Shown one piece after another: positions 54,591 to 64,000 of a stretch of DNA of 64,000 bases (position 1 is its first letter; each line of letters starts with the position of its first letter). The position numbers and the translations under genes were made by a program. The stretch lies in assembly GCA_030679915.1 (NCBI GenBank), contig JAUXRY010000030.1:123363-187362 (forward strand), in the 5' to 3' direction. Below the pieces are notes generated by a model that had not been told where the DNA came from, searched no databases, and was given only the letters and a program-made list of their open reading frames with translations. This DNA is from Thiobacillus sp. (GTDB taxonomy: Bacteria > Pseudomonadota > Gammaproteobacteria > Burkholderiales > Thiobacillaceae).

Positions 54591-56000
54591 ATGCTTCCCA
54601 CCCTGGTACTTGTTGGCCGTCCGAACGTCGGCAAGTCGACTTTATTCAATCGTTTGACCGGCACACGCGATGCCCTGGTGCATGACATGCCCGGGATGAC
54701 GCGCGACCGGCATTACGGGCGCGGACGCCTGGGTGAAAAGCCTTACCTGGTCGTCGATACCGGCGGCCTCGAACCCGTTGCAACAGAAGGCATCATGGCT
54801 GAGATGGCGCGTCAGACGTTGCAAGCCATCGACGAGGCAGACGCTGTTATTTTCCTGGTCGATGCCCGTGCCGGACTGACGTTGCAGGACCAGGTCATCG
54901 CCGACCGTTTGCGACGTGCAGCGTGTCCGGTTTTTTTGGCCGTCAACAAGGCCGAAGGCATGAATCCGGGGGTGATTACCGCCGAATTCCACGAATTGGC
55001 ATTAGGCACCCCCCTGGCGATATCCAGCGCGCATGGCGACGGCATTTCGGATCTGATCGACGAGGCGTTGGCGCCTTTTTCCTCGGAAGAAGACAAAACC
55101 GACGATTTCGGCATTCCCAAGATCGCATTGGTTGGACGCCCCAACGTCGGCAAGTCGACGCTGGTCAACGCGCTGGTGGGCGAGGAGCGGGTCATTGCAT
55201 TTGACCAACCCGGCACCACGCGCGATTCGATTTATGTCGAGTTCGAGCGCGACAACAAGCCCTACGTTCTGATCGACACCGCCGGCGTGCGACGTCGCGG
55301 CAAGGTGTTTGAAACCTTCGAAAAGTTCTCGGTAATCAAGACGCTACAGGCGATCGAAGACGCCAACGTTGTCGTGCTGGTACTGGACGCACATGAGAAC
55401 ATCTCCGAGCAGGATGCCCACCTTGCGGGCTTCGTGCTGGAAACCGGTCGCGCACTGGTGGTTGCGGTCAACAAGTGGGATGGTCTTGCTCCCGAGCTGC
55501 GCGAAGACGTGAAACGTGACATCGGACGCAAACTGGCTTTCCTCGATTTTGCTCGTTTCAATTACATCTCGGCGCTGAAAGGCAAGGGACTGGAAAACCT
55601 GTTGAAGGATGTCGAAGCCGCCCACGCCGCAGCGTTCATCAAGATGACGACCCCCAAGCTCACGCGAGTGCTGGAAATGGCGGTAGAGCAGCATGCGCCG
55701 CCCAAGAGTGGCCTTTTCCGGCCCAAGCCACGCTATGCGCATCAGGGTGGGAAAAATCCGCCTGTGATCGTGTTGCACGGCAATGCGCTGGAAGGCTTGC
55801 GGGACGATTACAAGCGTTACCTGGAAAACAGTTTTCGCAAGGCGTTCAAGTTGCAGGGCACACCGCTACGGATTCAGGTCAAGGAAGATACGGGCAAAAA
55901 TCCGTATGAAGGCAAGGCGCGCGGACCGCTCTCAGAAAGTGAAGCAACGCGGATGAGGCGCAAGAAGCGGGTGCGCCGCAAGGTCCACGGCGCAAGCTGA
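54591..56000 (+). CDS. der: GTPase Der (EngA)
   Basis: 469 residues with two tandem G domains. G1 motifs are [11 protein letters not shown] (about 8-18) and [11 protein letters not shown] (about 185-195). A C-terminal KH-like domain ends in a basic tail ([13 protein letters not shown]). It assists 50S ribosome assembly. A Shine-Dalgarno AAGGAT precedes the ATG. It ends the ndk-to-der series. Confidence 0.97.
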   Translation: MLPTLVLVGRPNVGKSTLFNRLTGTRDALVHDMPGMTRDRHYGRGRLGEKPYLVVDTGGLEPVATEGIMAEMARQTLQAIDEADAVIFLVDARAGLTLQDQVIADRLRRAACPVFLAVNKAEGMNPGVITAEFHELALGTPLAISSAHGDGISDLIDEALAPFSSEEDKTDDFGIPKIALVGRPNVGKSTLVNALVGEERVIAFDQPGTTRDSIYVEFERDNKPYVLIDTAGVRRRGKVFETFEKFSVIKTLQAIEDANVVVLVLDAHENISEQDAHLAGFVLETGRALVVAVNKWDGLAPELREDVKRDIGRKLAFLDFARFNYISALKGKGLENLLKDVEAAHAAAFIKMTTPKLTRVLEMAVEQHAPPKSGLFRPKPRYAHQGGKNPPVIVLHGNALEGLRDDYKRYLENSFRKAFKLQGTPLRIQVKEDTGKNPYEGKARGPLSESEATRMRRKKRVRRKVHGAS

Positions 56001-56083
56001 AAGCTCAAGCCAAGTAGGGTCAGCGCGGCTCCCCCGCGCGGGACATGTCGTGGTCGCAGCTGATAAAGCTGCAATAACCTCAC

Positions 56084-56335
56084 TCACTCGATCCAGCGCA
56101 CCAGGTAAAACAGCTTAAAGCCTTCGGATGAGCGCGACGGGCCGCTGGCAATAGCGGCGTAACGGCTCTTGTCCGGGTCGGCATGCGCCAGCGCATCAAC
56201 CTCGCTGGCATAGACCTCCACGACACCTTCAGGAAAACGCTTGCGCTTTTGCCCAGAGGGCGAATAGACCACCACCGCCGAGGTGCCGACCACGCTGGAT
56301 TCAATATCTGTGAATAGACTGGTTGCTTGTGGCAT
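56084..56335 (-). CDS. Small conserved-looking protein of unknown function
   Basis: 83 residues, acidic and soluble. The sequence VYSPSGQKRKRFPEGVVEVY and FKLFYLVRW show no motif I recognise. No signal or membrane span. Codon usage matches the neighbours. The Shine-Dalgarno is weak. It lies 35 nt from a second small unknown gene on the same strand, probably one unit. Confidence 0.65.
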   Translation of the reverse strand: MPQATSLFTDIESSVVGTSAVVVYSPSGQKRKRFPEGVVEVYASEVDALAHADPDKSRYAAIASGPSRSSEGFKLFYLVRWIE

Positions 56336-56370
56336 GAGAGCTAATTGAAGTTAATCACGTTGCGACGAGG

Positions 56371-56655
56371 CTAGTGGGTCTTCTTGGGAATGCTGCTGAT
56401 TTTGACCGCGTGGGAATTGGGGGTCTCATCGGTGTAGTGCGGACGCTCTTCCAGTGTGCGTCCAGTCAACCGGGCCAATTCGGCCTCACGGTTTGAAATC
56501 ACCACCAGGCAGTCCTTGATGTTGAGCACCGTGGCTTCGGCTAGTGGGCTGGGGTTGCCGTCACGCGGTGCGGTGTCACGCACGATGGACGTGAGTGTCT
56601 TACGCATCATGCGCATGATGCGTTGTTCTTCTTGCAGGGTTTGATCGATATCCAT
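56371..56655 (-). CDS. Small helical protein of unknown function
   Basis: 94 residues, mostly helical in the N-terminal half (MDIDQTLQEEQRIMRMMRKT), followed by a central LNIKDCLVVISNREAELARL that could be a second helix. GGAG lies 9 nt before the ATG. No family recognised. It sits with its partner gene between der and hflX, where many betaproteobacteria carry hfq. Confidence 0.65.
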   Translation of the reverse strand: MDIDQTLQEEQRIMRMMRKTLTSIVRDTAPRDGNPSPLAEATVLNIKDCLVVISNREAELARLTGRTLEERPHYTDETPNSHAVKISSIPKKTH

Positions 56656-56828
56656 GGGGATGGGCTCCGGAAGTGCGGCAAAAGAAGATGATTGTCGGCG
56701 CCGGACCGGACTTCGTCAATGTAAGGCCTTGGTGATGGCGAGGATAAATTGCGTGACAGGGGGCATAAATATTATGAACCGACAGCGAAGTCATGCTGAA
56801 TTAAGCTAGCCGGCAGAGGAGAAACCGA

Positions 56829-57932
56829 ATGTCAGATCCGAAAGCCCCCGAGTCCAATGAAGTTCGCGAAATTCGCACCAATCCCATCGTGCCGAGCGAG
56901 TCGGTTTTGGTGGCCACCGCACGCAGCATGCGCCCGAAAAAAGCTGAGGAGCTGGCGCCGCGAGATACCCGTAAGCACGTCGAAATCTGTCCGTTCTGTC
57001 GTGGCAACGAACACAAAACCCCACCCCTGATCATGTCCTGGCCAGCGGAGGGTGAATGGGACATCCGTATGGTTGAAAACCTGTATCCCGTATTGGGTGA
57101 TGACCGGTCGCAGTCGAATTTCACCTTCGGTCTGCAGCAAACGATCGATGGTTATGGCCGCCATGAAGTCATTATCGATCACTACGAGCACGGCATCGCG
57201 GTTCATGAGATGTCGGCAAGTCATCTCGAGGCGTTGTTTGGCGTGTATCAGACGCGCATGCAGCAGCTGTATGCTTCAGATGATCGATTGAAATATGTGC
57301 TGATTTTCAAGAATTTCGGTCCGGCGGCTGGCGCGTCTATCCCGCATACCCACAGCCAGGTGATCGCGATGCCGGTGGTGCCGGAAAACGTGGATGCTGA
57401 AGTGAAGAACAGCGCCGAGTATTTCGCTAAACACCATCACTGCATTTTTTGTGCCTTGATCGACGAAGCGTTGACTTTTGAAGCGACGATTTACGACCGT
57501 AATTCGGGTGCCGTCCGCCGGAAAATAAGCGTGGGCCAGTATGTGGTCGAGCGGGGCGAAAAATTCATCGCGATCAAACCGTTTGCCAGCCGCTACGAAT
57601 GGGAGGTTCATATTTTGCCGCTCGTCCATCAAGCTGACTTTGTCGATATGCGCGAAGAAGACAGGGCGGACCTGGCACGGGTCATGCAACGGACCATGGC
57701 GCGGCTTGATGCAGTCATTGGGGGTGCGCAGTACAACTATTTCCTGCATTCGGTGCCGCATGACGCGCAGCGTGCTGCACACGCGCCCAGTTACCACTGG
57801 CATTTGGAAATCTGTCCCCGCACGTCTATCCCGACCGGGTTCGAACTGGGTTCGGGCTTGTTCGTTAATACGGTTAATCCGGAACTGGCAGCGGAACGCT
57901 TGCGGGCTGTGGAACTGGATGCGTCTGTGTAA
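56829..57932 (+). CDS. GalT-like nucleotidylyltransferase (ADP-glucose phosphorylase type)
   Basis: 367 residues, HIT-superfamily transferase. A Zn site is suggested by ICPFCRGNE; the active site is SIPHTHSQV (H-x-H, with Ser-Gln rather than HPHGQ of GalT). A second site is HHHCIFC. This variant motif resembles ADP-glucose phosphorylases and APL-type enzymes rather than classical GalT (family knowledge). The substrate is open. It has a good GAGGAG and no neighbours in galactose metabolism. Confidence 0.85.
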   Translation: MSDPKAPESNEVREIRTNPIVPSESVLVATARSMRPKKAEELAPRDTRKHVEICPFCRGNEHKTPPLIMSWPAEGEWDIRMVENLYPVLGDDRSQSNFTFGLQQTIDGYGRHEVIIDHYEHGIAVHEMSASHLEALFGVYQTRMQQLYASDDRLKYVLIFKNFGPAAGASIPHTHSQVIAMPVVPENVDAEVKNSAEYFAKHHHCIFCALIDEALTFEATIYDRNSGAVRRKISVGQYVVERGEKFIAIKPFASRYEWEVHILPLVHQADFVDMREEDRADLARVMQRTMARLDAVIGGAQYNYFLHSVPHDAQRAAHAPSYHWHLEICPRTSIPTGFELGSGLFVNTVNPELAAERLRAVELDASV

Positions 57933-58088
57933 GCGGGTGGGATGGACTGAATTCGGGCTTGATCTAGAATGGAGGGCTGGCAGCGTTCCAGGCTGCCGTC
58001 TTCAGGACCCTCTATTTGAATACTTTCTTTTCTGAAATAACTGCGTTTCTTCGGCACATACCGCCTCCAAACGATGGAGCGGTGAGGT

Positions 58089-59279
58089 GTGCCTCAAGCC
58101 CGGAAACCCGCCTCCGGCACACCGGTTTATGGGGAATCCAACTTGTTTGAGCGGCACGAGGGTGGCGAGCGCGTTATTCTGGTTGCGCTGGATTTTGGTA
58201 CCCCGGACTTTAGTGAAGGCGTGGCCGAACTGCGTCTTTTGTCCAAGGGCGCAGGGCTTGAGGTTTTGGGCGAAGTGCTGGGTAAGCGCAGCCGCCCCGA
58301 CGCTGCGTTGTTTGTGGGCAGTGGCAAGGCGGATGAGATTGCGGCACTGGTCGCGGCCACCGAAGCCGATGTTGTCATTTTCAACCATGAACTGTCGCCT
58401 GCGCAGGAACGCAATCTGGAAAGCCGCATGCACTGCCGGGTGATCGACCGCACCAGCCTGATTCTGGACATTTTTGCTCGCCGGGCACGTAGCGCCGAGG
58501 GTAAGTTGCAGGTCGAGCTGGCGCAATTGCAGCATTTGTCGACTCGGCTGGTGCGCGGCTGGACTCACCTTGAGCGCCAGCGCGGCGGCGTCGGGATGCG
58601 CGGCCCGGGCGAGAAGCAGCTGGAAACCGACCGCCGCTTGATCGGCGTGCGGGTCAAGGCATTGCGCGAGCGTCTGGCCAAGCTGGGCAAGCAGCGCCGC
58701 ACCCAGCGGCGTTCGCGTGGGCGCCAGAACGTATTGTCGGTCGCGTTAGTGGGCTACACCAACGCGGGTAAATCGACGCTGTTTAATGCGTTGACCCGCG
58801 CCGGTGCCTATGCGGCCGACCAGCTGTTTGCCACGCTGGACACCACGACCCGGAAAATGTACCTGCCACAGGTGGGGGAAGTGGTGCTGTCGGATACAGT
58901 CGGCTTTATCACCAATCTGCCGCACGATCTGGTGGCCGCCTTTAGAGCTACGCTGGAGGCCACTGCCGAGGCTGATCTGGTGTTGCATGTGATCGATTCC
59001 TCCAGCCTGGGGCGTGAGCGCCAGATCGAGGCGGTTGAAAAGGTGCTGACTGAGATTGGGGCAGATGCCGTGCCACAGCTTGGCATCTATAACAAGCTTG
59101 ATTTGACAGGAGTTGCGCCGGGATTGGGGCGCGATGAATATGGTAAACTTCTGAGTGTCTATGTGTCCGCGCAAACTGGCGCGGGGCTTGAACTTTTACG
59201 CGATGCTCTGTCAGAAATACTCGTTGCCAACCGCGACGGGCGTATCGAACTCTCCCTCCACTCTCTCGGTGTGACATAA
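58089..59279 (+). CDS. hflX: GTPase HflX
   Basis: 396 residues. The HflX N-terminal domain (LRLLSKGAGLEVLGEVLGKR) precedes G1 VGYTNAGKSTLFN, G3 DTVGF and the tail. It rescues stalled or heat-damaged ribosomes. The start is a GTG with GGAG upstream. It leads hflKC-DUF2065-hisZ-purA. Confidence 0.95.
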   Translation: MPQARKPASGTPVYGESNLFERHEGGERVILVALDFGTPDFSEGVAELRLLSKGAGLEVLGEVLGKRSRPDAALFVGSGKADEIAALVAATEADVVIFNHELSPAQERNLESRMHCRVIDRTSLILDIFARRARSAEGKLQVELAQLQHLSTRLVRGWTHLERQRGGVGMRGPGEKQLETDRRLIGVRVKALRERLAKLGKQRRTQRRSRGRQNVLSVALVGYTNAGKSTLFNALTRAGAYAADQLFATLDTTTRKMYLPQVGEVVLSDTVGFITNLPHDLVAAFRATLEATAEADLVLHVIDSSSLGRERQIEAVEKVLTEIGADAVPQLGIYNKLDLTGVAPGLGRDEYGKLLSVYVSAQTGAGLELLRDALSEILVANRDGRIELSLHSLGVT

Positions 59280-59283
59280 CAAT

Positions 59284-60477
59284 ATGGCTTGGAATGACCC
59301 GCAATGGGGCAATAAAGACAACCGCAAGAACAGCGGTCCACCCGATCTGGATGAAGTCTGGAGGCGCTTCAACGAGCGCCTCAATGGCTTGTTTGGTGGC
59401 AAGGGGGGCGGCAGCAACGACGGCGATGATGGGTCTTCTTCTGGACTGCCGGGCGGCAGGAATCTGGTCATCTTGCTAACCGCCGCACTGGTACTGATTT
59501 GGGTTGCAAGCGGCTTTTACATTGTCGACACGGGGCAGCGCGGTGTCGTGTTGCGTTTTGGAAAATATGTCGAAACCACTACGGACGGACCGCATTGGCA
59601 TTTGCCGTGGCCGATCGAGTCACGCGAAATTGTCAACGTCGACCAAGTGCGCACAGTCGAGATTGGCTACCGTAACAACGTTAAAAGCAAGGTATTGCGT
59701 GAGTCGTTGATGCTGACTGACGATGAGAACATCATCGATTTGCAATTTGCCGTGCAGTACATCCTGAAAGATCCGGTGGAGTTTCTGTTTGTGAACCGCT
59801 TGCCGGAAGACACGGTGTTGCAGGTGGCTGAAACCGCAATGCGTGAAATCGTCGGCAAGAACAAGATGGACTTCGTGTTGTATGAGGGCCGAGACGATAT
59901 CGCGGCGCGTGCCAAAAAATTGATGCAACAGATTCTCGATCGCTACAACACCGGAATCAGTATCAGCCAGGTCACGCTGCAGAACATTCAGCCGCCAGAG
60001 CAGGTACAGGCTGCATTTGACGATGCCGTGAAGGCGAGCCAGGACCGTGAGCGCCTGAAGAACGAAGCTGAAGCCTACTTCAACGATGTGGTGCCACGGG
60101 CGAAAGGTGTGGCCTCGCGTTTGAAGGAGGAAGCCGAAGGTTACAAGCTATCGGTCATTGCCAACGCCGAGGGTGATGCCAACCGCTTTGCGCAGATTCT
60201 TATCGAATACCAGAAAGCGCCGCAGGTCACACGCCAGCGTATTTACCTCGATACCATGCAGACAGTGATGAACAACACCAGCAAGGTGCTGGTGGATCAG
60301 AAAGGCGGCAACAGTTTGTTGTATTTACCACTCGATAAGCTTCAGCAAATCGTGAACCAGCCCTATACCGGTGCGCCGGAAGTATTGGCGAATCCGTCAC
60401 CCGCCACAACACCCGGAACAGTCGATACGCGCTCGCGTGACGCCTTCCGCAACCGTGAAAGGGAGGAGCGGCCATGA
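59284..60477 (+). CDS. hflK: FtsH regulator HflK
   Basis: 397 residues. A Gly/Asn-rich N terminus precedes one span (VILLTAALVLIWVASGFYI) and the stomatin/band-7 domain (DTGQRGVVLRFGKYVETT). With HflC it forms a membrane cage that governs FtsH. It begins a few bases after hflX and overlaps hflC. Confidence 0.96.
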   Translation: MAWNDPQWGNKDNRKNSGPPDLDEVWRRFNERLNGLFGGKGGGSNDGDDGSSSGLPGGRNLVILLTAALVLIWVASGFYIVDTGQRGVVLRFGKYVETTTDGPHWHLPWPIESREIVNVDQVRTVEIGYRNNVKSKVLRESLMLTDDENIIDLQFAVQYILKDPVEFLFVNRLPEDTVLQVAETAMREIVGKNKMDFVLYEGRDDIAARAKKLMQQILDRYNTGISISQVTLQNIQPPEQVQAAFDDAVKASQDRERLKNEAEAYFNDVVPRAKGVASRLKEEAEGYKLSVIANAEGDANRFAQILIEYQKAPQVTRQRIYLDTMQTVMNNTSKVLVDQKGGNSLLYLPLDKLQQIVNQPYTGAPEVLANPSPATTPGTVDTRSRDAFRNREREERP

Positions 60478-61355
60478 ATAAAAGTATCGGAACGTTAGTC
60501 ATCATTCTGCTGGTTGCCTTGGTGGTGTTGAGTGGCAGCACGTACACCGTGGATCAGCGCCAGAACGCTTTGGTATTCCAGCTGGGAGAGGTGGTGTCGG
60601 TTAAAACAAAACCGGGCCTGTATTTCAAATTGCCCATGGTGCAAAACATCCGTTATTTCGACACCCGCATCCTGACGCTGGACGCCGGTGACCCTGAGCG
60701 TTTCATCACCTCGGAAAAGAAAAACGTACTGGTGGATTCGTTCATCAAATGGCGCGTGATCGATGCGCGGCAGTACTACGTGTCAGTGGGTGGCGATGAG
60801 AAGCGCGCGGAGATTCGTCTGAACCAGACCGTCAACGACGGACTTCGTGCCGAGTTTGGTCGACGCACCATCAATGAAGTGGTTTCCGGGCGACGCGAAG
60901 AAATCATGAAGACCATCCGTGCCAAGGCCGACCAGGATGCACGCAAGATTGGTGTTCAGGTGGTGGACGTGCGAATCAAACGCGTCGACCTGCCAGAAAC
61001 CGTGTCTGAAAACGTATATGGTCGGATGCAAGCCGAGCGCAAACAAGTGGCCAACGAGTTGCGTTCGACCGGTGCGGCCGAAGCTGAAAAGATCAAGGCC
61101 GATGCCGACAAGCAGAAGGACGTGATTGTCGCTGAAGCTTATCGTGACGCACAGAGCGTCAAGGGTTTGGGCGATGCCAAGGCCTCTTCGGTTTACGCTG
61201 CCGCTTACGGTAAGAATGCCGAGTTTTACGCGTTTTACCGCAGCATGCAGGCCTATCGCGAAAGCTTTAAAAGCAAGAGCGACGTGATGGTGCTCGATCC
61301 CAGTGCGGACTTCTTCAAATACCTGAAGAACCCGCGCGCCGCCGGCGGTAAATGA
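60474..61355 (+). CDS. hflC: FtsH regulator HflC
   Basis: 293 residues with an N-terminal span (IGTLVIILLVALVVLSG) and a band-7 domain. The Ala/Glu-rich helix (AAEAEKIKADADKQKDVI) builds the cage wall. The ATGA overlap with hflK shows coupling. Confidence 0.96.
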   Translation: MNKSIGTLVIILLVALVVLSGSTYTVDQRQNALVFQLGEVVSVKTKPGLYFKLPMVQNIRYFDTRILTLDAGDPERFITSEKKNVLVDSFIKWRVIDARQYYVSVGGDEKRAEIRLNQTVNDGLRAEFGRRTINEVVSGRREEIMKTIRAKADQDARKIGVQVVDVRIKRVDLPETVSENVYGRMQAERKQVANELRSTGAAEAEKIKADADKQKDVIVAEAYRDAQSVKGLGDAKASSVYAAAYGKNAEFYAFYRSMQAYRESFKSKSDVMVLDPSADFFKYLKNPRAAGGK

Positions 61356-61534
61356 CCGGGTTAGACTGGCTTGCAGCGGTTGGCCTGTTGCTGGTGATTG
61401 AAGGTGTGATGCCGTTTGCCGCGCCTGCCATCTGGCGGGACGGTTTTCGCCGAATGCTGGAACTCAGCGATGGTCAACTGCGTTTCATAGGCGCTGCCTC
61501 AATGTTGGGCGGCGTTTTTTTGTTGATGATTTGA
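61352..61534 (+). CDS. DUF2065 small membrane protein
   Basis: 60 residues with two hydrophobic segments (WLAAVGLLLVIEGVMPF and FIGAASMLGGVFLLM), the usual size of DUF2065 (YjeT-like). The function is unknown; it is nearly always coupled to hflC, here by an ATGA overlap. Confidence 0.92.
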   Translation: MTGLDWLAAVGLLLVIEGVMPFAAPAIWRDGFRRMLELSDGQLRFIGAASMLGGVFLLMI

Positions 61535-61553
61535 ATAGAAATGTTGATTAGAG

Positions 61554-63832
<2,279 letters not shown>

Positions 63833-63853
63833 TGGCTACAATCAGCATTACAA

Positions 63854-63888
63854 AAGCAGAAAGCCGACACGAGGTCGGCTTTTTGCTT
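63854..63888. terminator. Convergent terminator between purA and tRNA-Leu
   Basis: AAGCAGAAAGCCGAC / GTCGGCTTTTTGCTT with an ACGAG loop and one mismatch. A and T runs on either side suit both directions. Confidence 0.85.
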
Positions 63889-63893
63889 ACAAC

Positions 63894-63978
63894 TGGTGCC
63901 CAGAAGAGGACTCGAACCTCCACACCTTGCGGCACACGGACCTGAACCGTGCGCGTCTACCAATTCCGCCATCTGGGC
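63894..63978 (-). tRNA. tRNA-Leu (anticodon CAG)
   Basis: 85 nt. On the minus strand it reads GCCCAGATGGCGGAATTGG at the 5' end, with anticodon loop TTCAGGT (CAG), a long variable arm (class II), the T loop GTTCGAGTC and an encoded CCA. All stems pair. It decodes CUG. Confidence 0.96.
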
Positions 63979-64000
63979 AATAAGGCGCGCATTCTAGAGA

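Noticed and set aside
57940..58035. Short frame ending LQDPLFEYFLF, which recalls the Hfq start LQDPFLN
   Set aside because: Only four residues match (LQDP), there is a stop right after, and no further Hfq sequence follows in any frame. Treated as chance.

Overview
The window comes from the chromosome of a sulfur-oxidising betaproteobacterium, most likely in the Nitrosomonadales near Thiobacillaceae or Sulfuricellaceae. This is inferred from gene content and synteny; no database was searched. The pointers are a soxXYZAB cluster with no soxCD, a cytoplasmic sulfite dehydrogenase (soeABC) followed by rhodanese-tusA-dsrE2, and betaproteobacterial housekeeping blocks (valS-holC-pepA / lptFG; ndk-rlmN-pilF-rodZ-ispG-hisS-bamB-der; hflX-hflK-hflC-hisZ-purA).

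Region 1 (65-9572) looks like a light or photo-oxidative-stress locus. A MerR regulator with a cobalamin domain (W-x9-EH and ExHxxG motifs, as in CarH/LitR photoreceptors) is read rightward with a lipocalin and a CbiX-type chelatase. Ten tightly overlapping genes run leftward: small exported protein, periplasmic glutathione peroxidase, FAD oxidoreductase, DUF1365, cyclopropane/furan-type fatty-acid methyltransferase, chalcone-isomerase-like protein, MFS transporter, DUF3833 lipoprotein, SDR and NTF2-like protein. Two matching 15-bp palindromes flank the divergent promoters symmetrically. No photolyase is present.

Region 2 (9664-10404) is a 0.73-kb internally deleted IS4-type element with intact inverted repeats and an 11-bp target duplication. 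About 400 bp without genes follow.

Region 3 (10814-17301) is a MoxR/Bat operon: moxR, DUF58, DUF4381, batA, a batB-TPR fusion and batD.

Region 4 (17413-32704) is the sulfur-oxidation region. soxXYZA and soxB run leftward. A BepA-like protease and moaC diverge. An exported hydrolase-like protein and a TlpA thioredoxin precede soeABC, then rhodanese, tusA, dsrE2 and a FadL-type outer-membrane protein. The inferred path is periplasmic thiosulfate oxidation by truncated Sox, cytoplasmic sulfane-sulfur transfer by Rhd/TusA/DsrE2, and sulfite oxidation by the molybdoenzyme SoeABC. The rhodanese promoter carries a perfect palindrome over its -10 region, and a terminator-like hairpin sits between tusA and dsrE2.

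Region 5 (32840-63978) is mostly housekeeping: valS, holC, pepA, lptFG, a ferritin-like protein, a ribosomal-oxygenase-like cupin, bcp, slyD, accA, tilS, a histidine phosphatase, ndk to der, two small unknown genes, a GalT-like protein, hflX to purA, and a tRNA-Leu(CAG). hfq is absent from its usual place between der and hflX.
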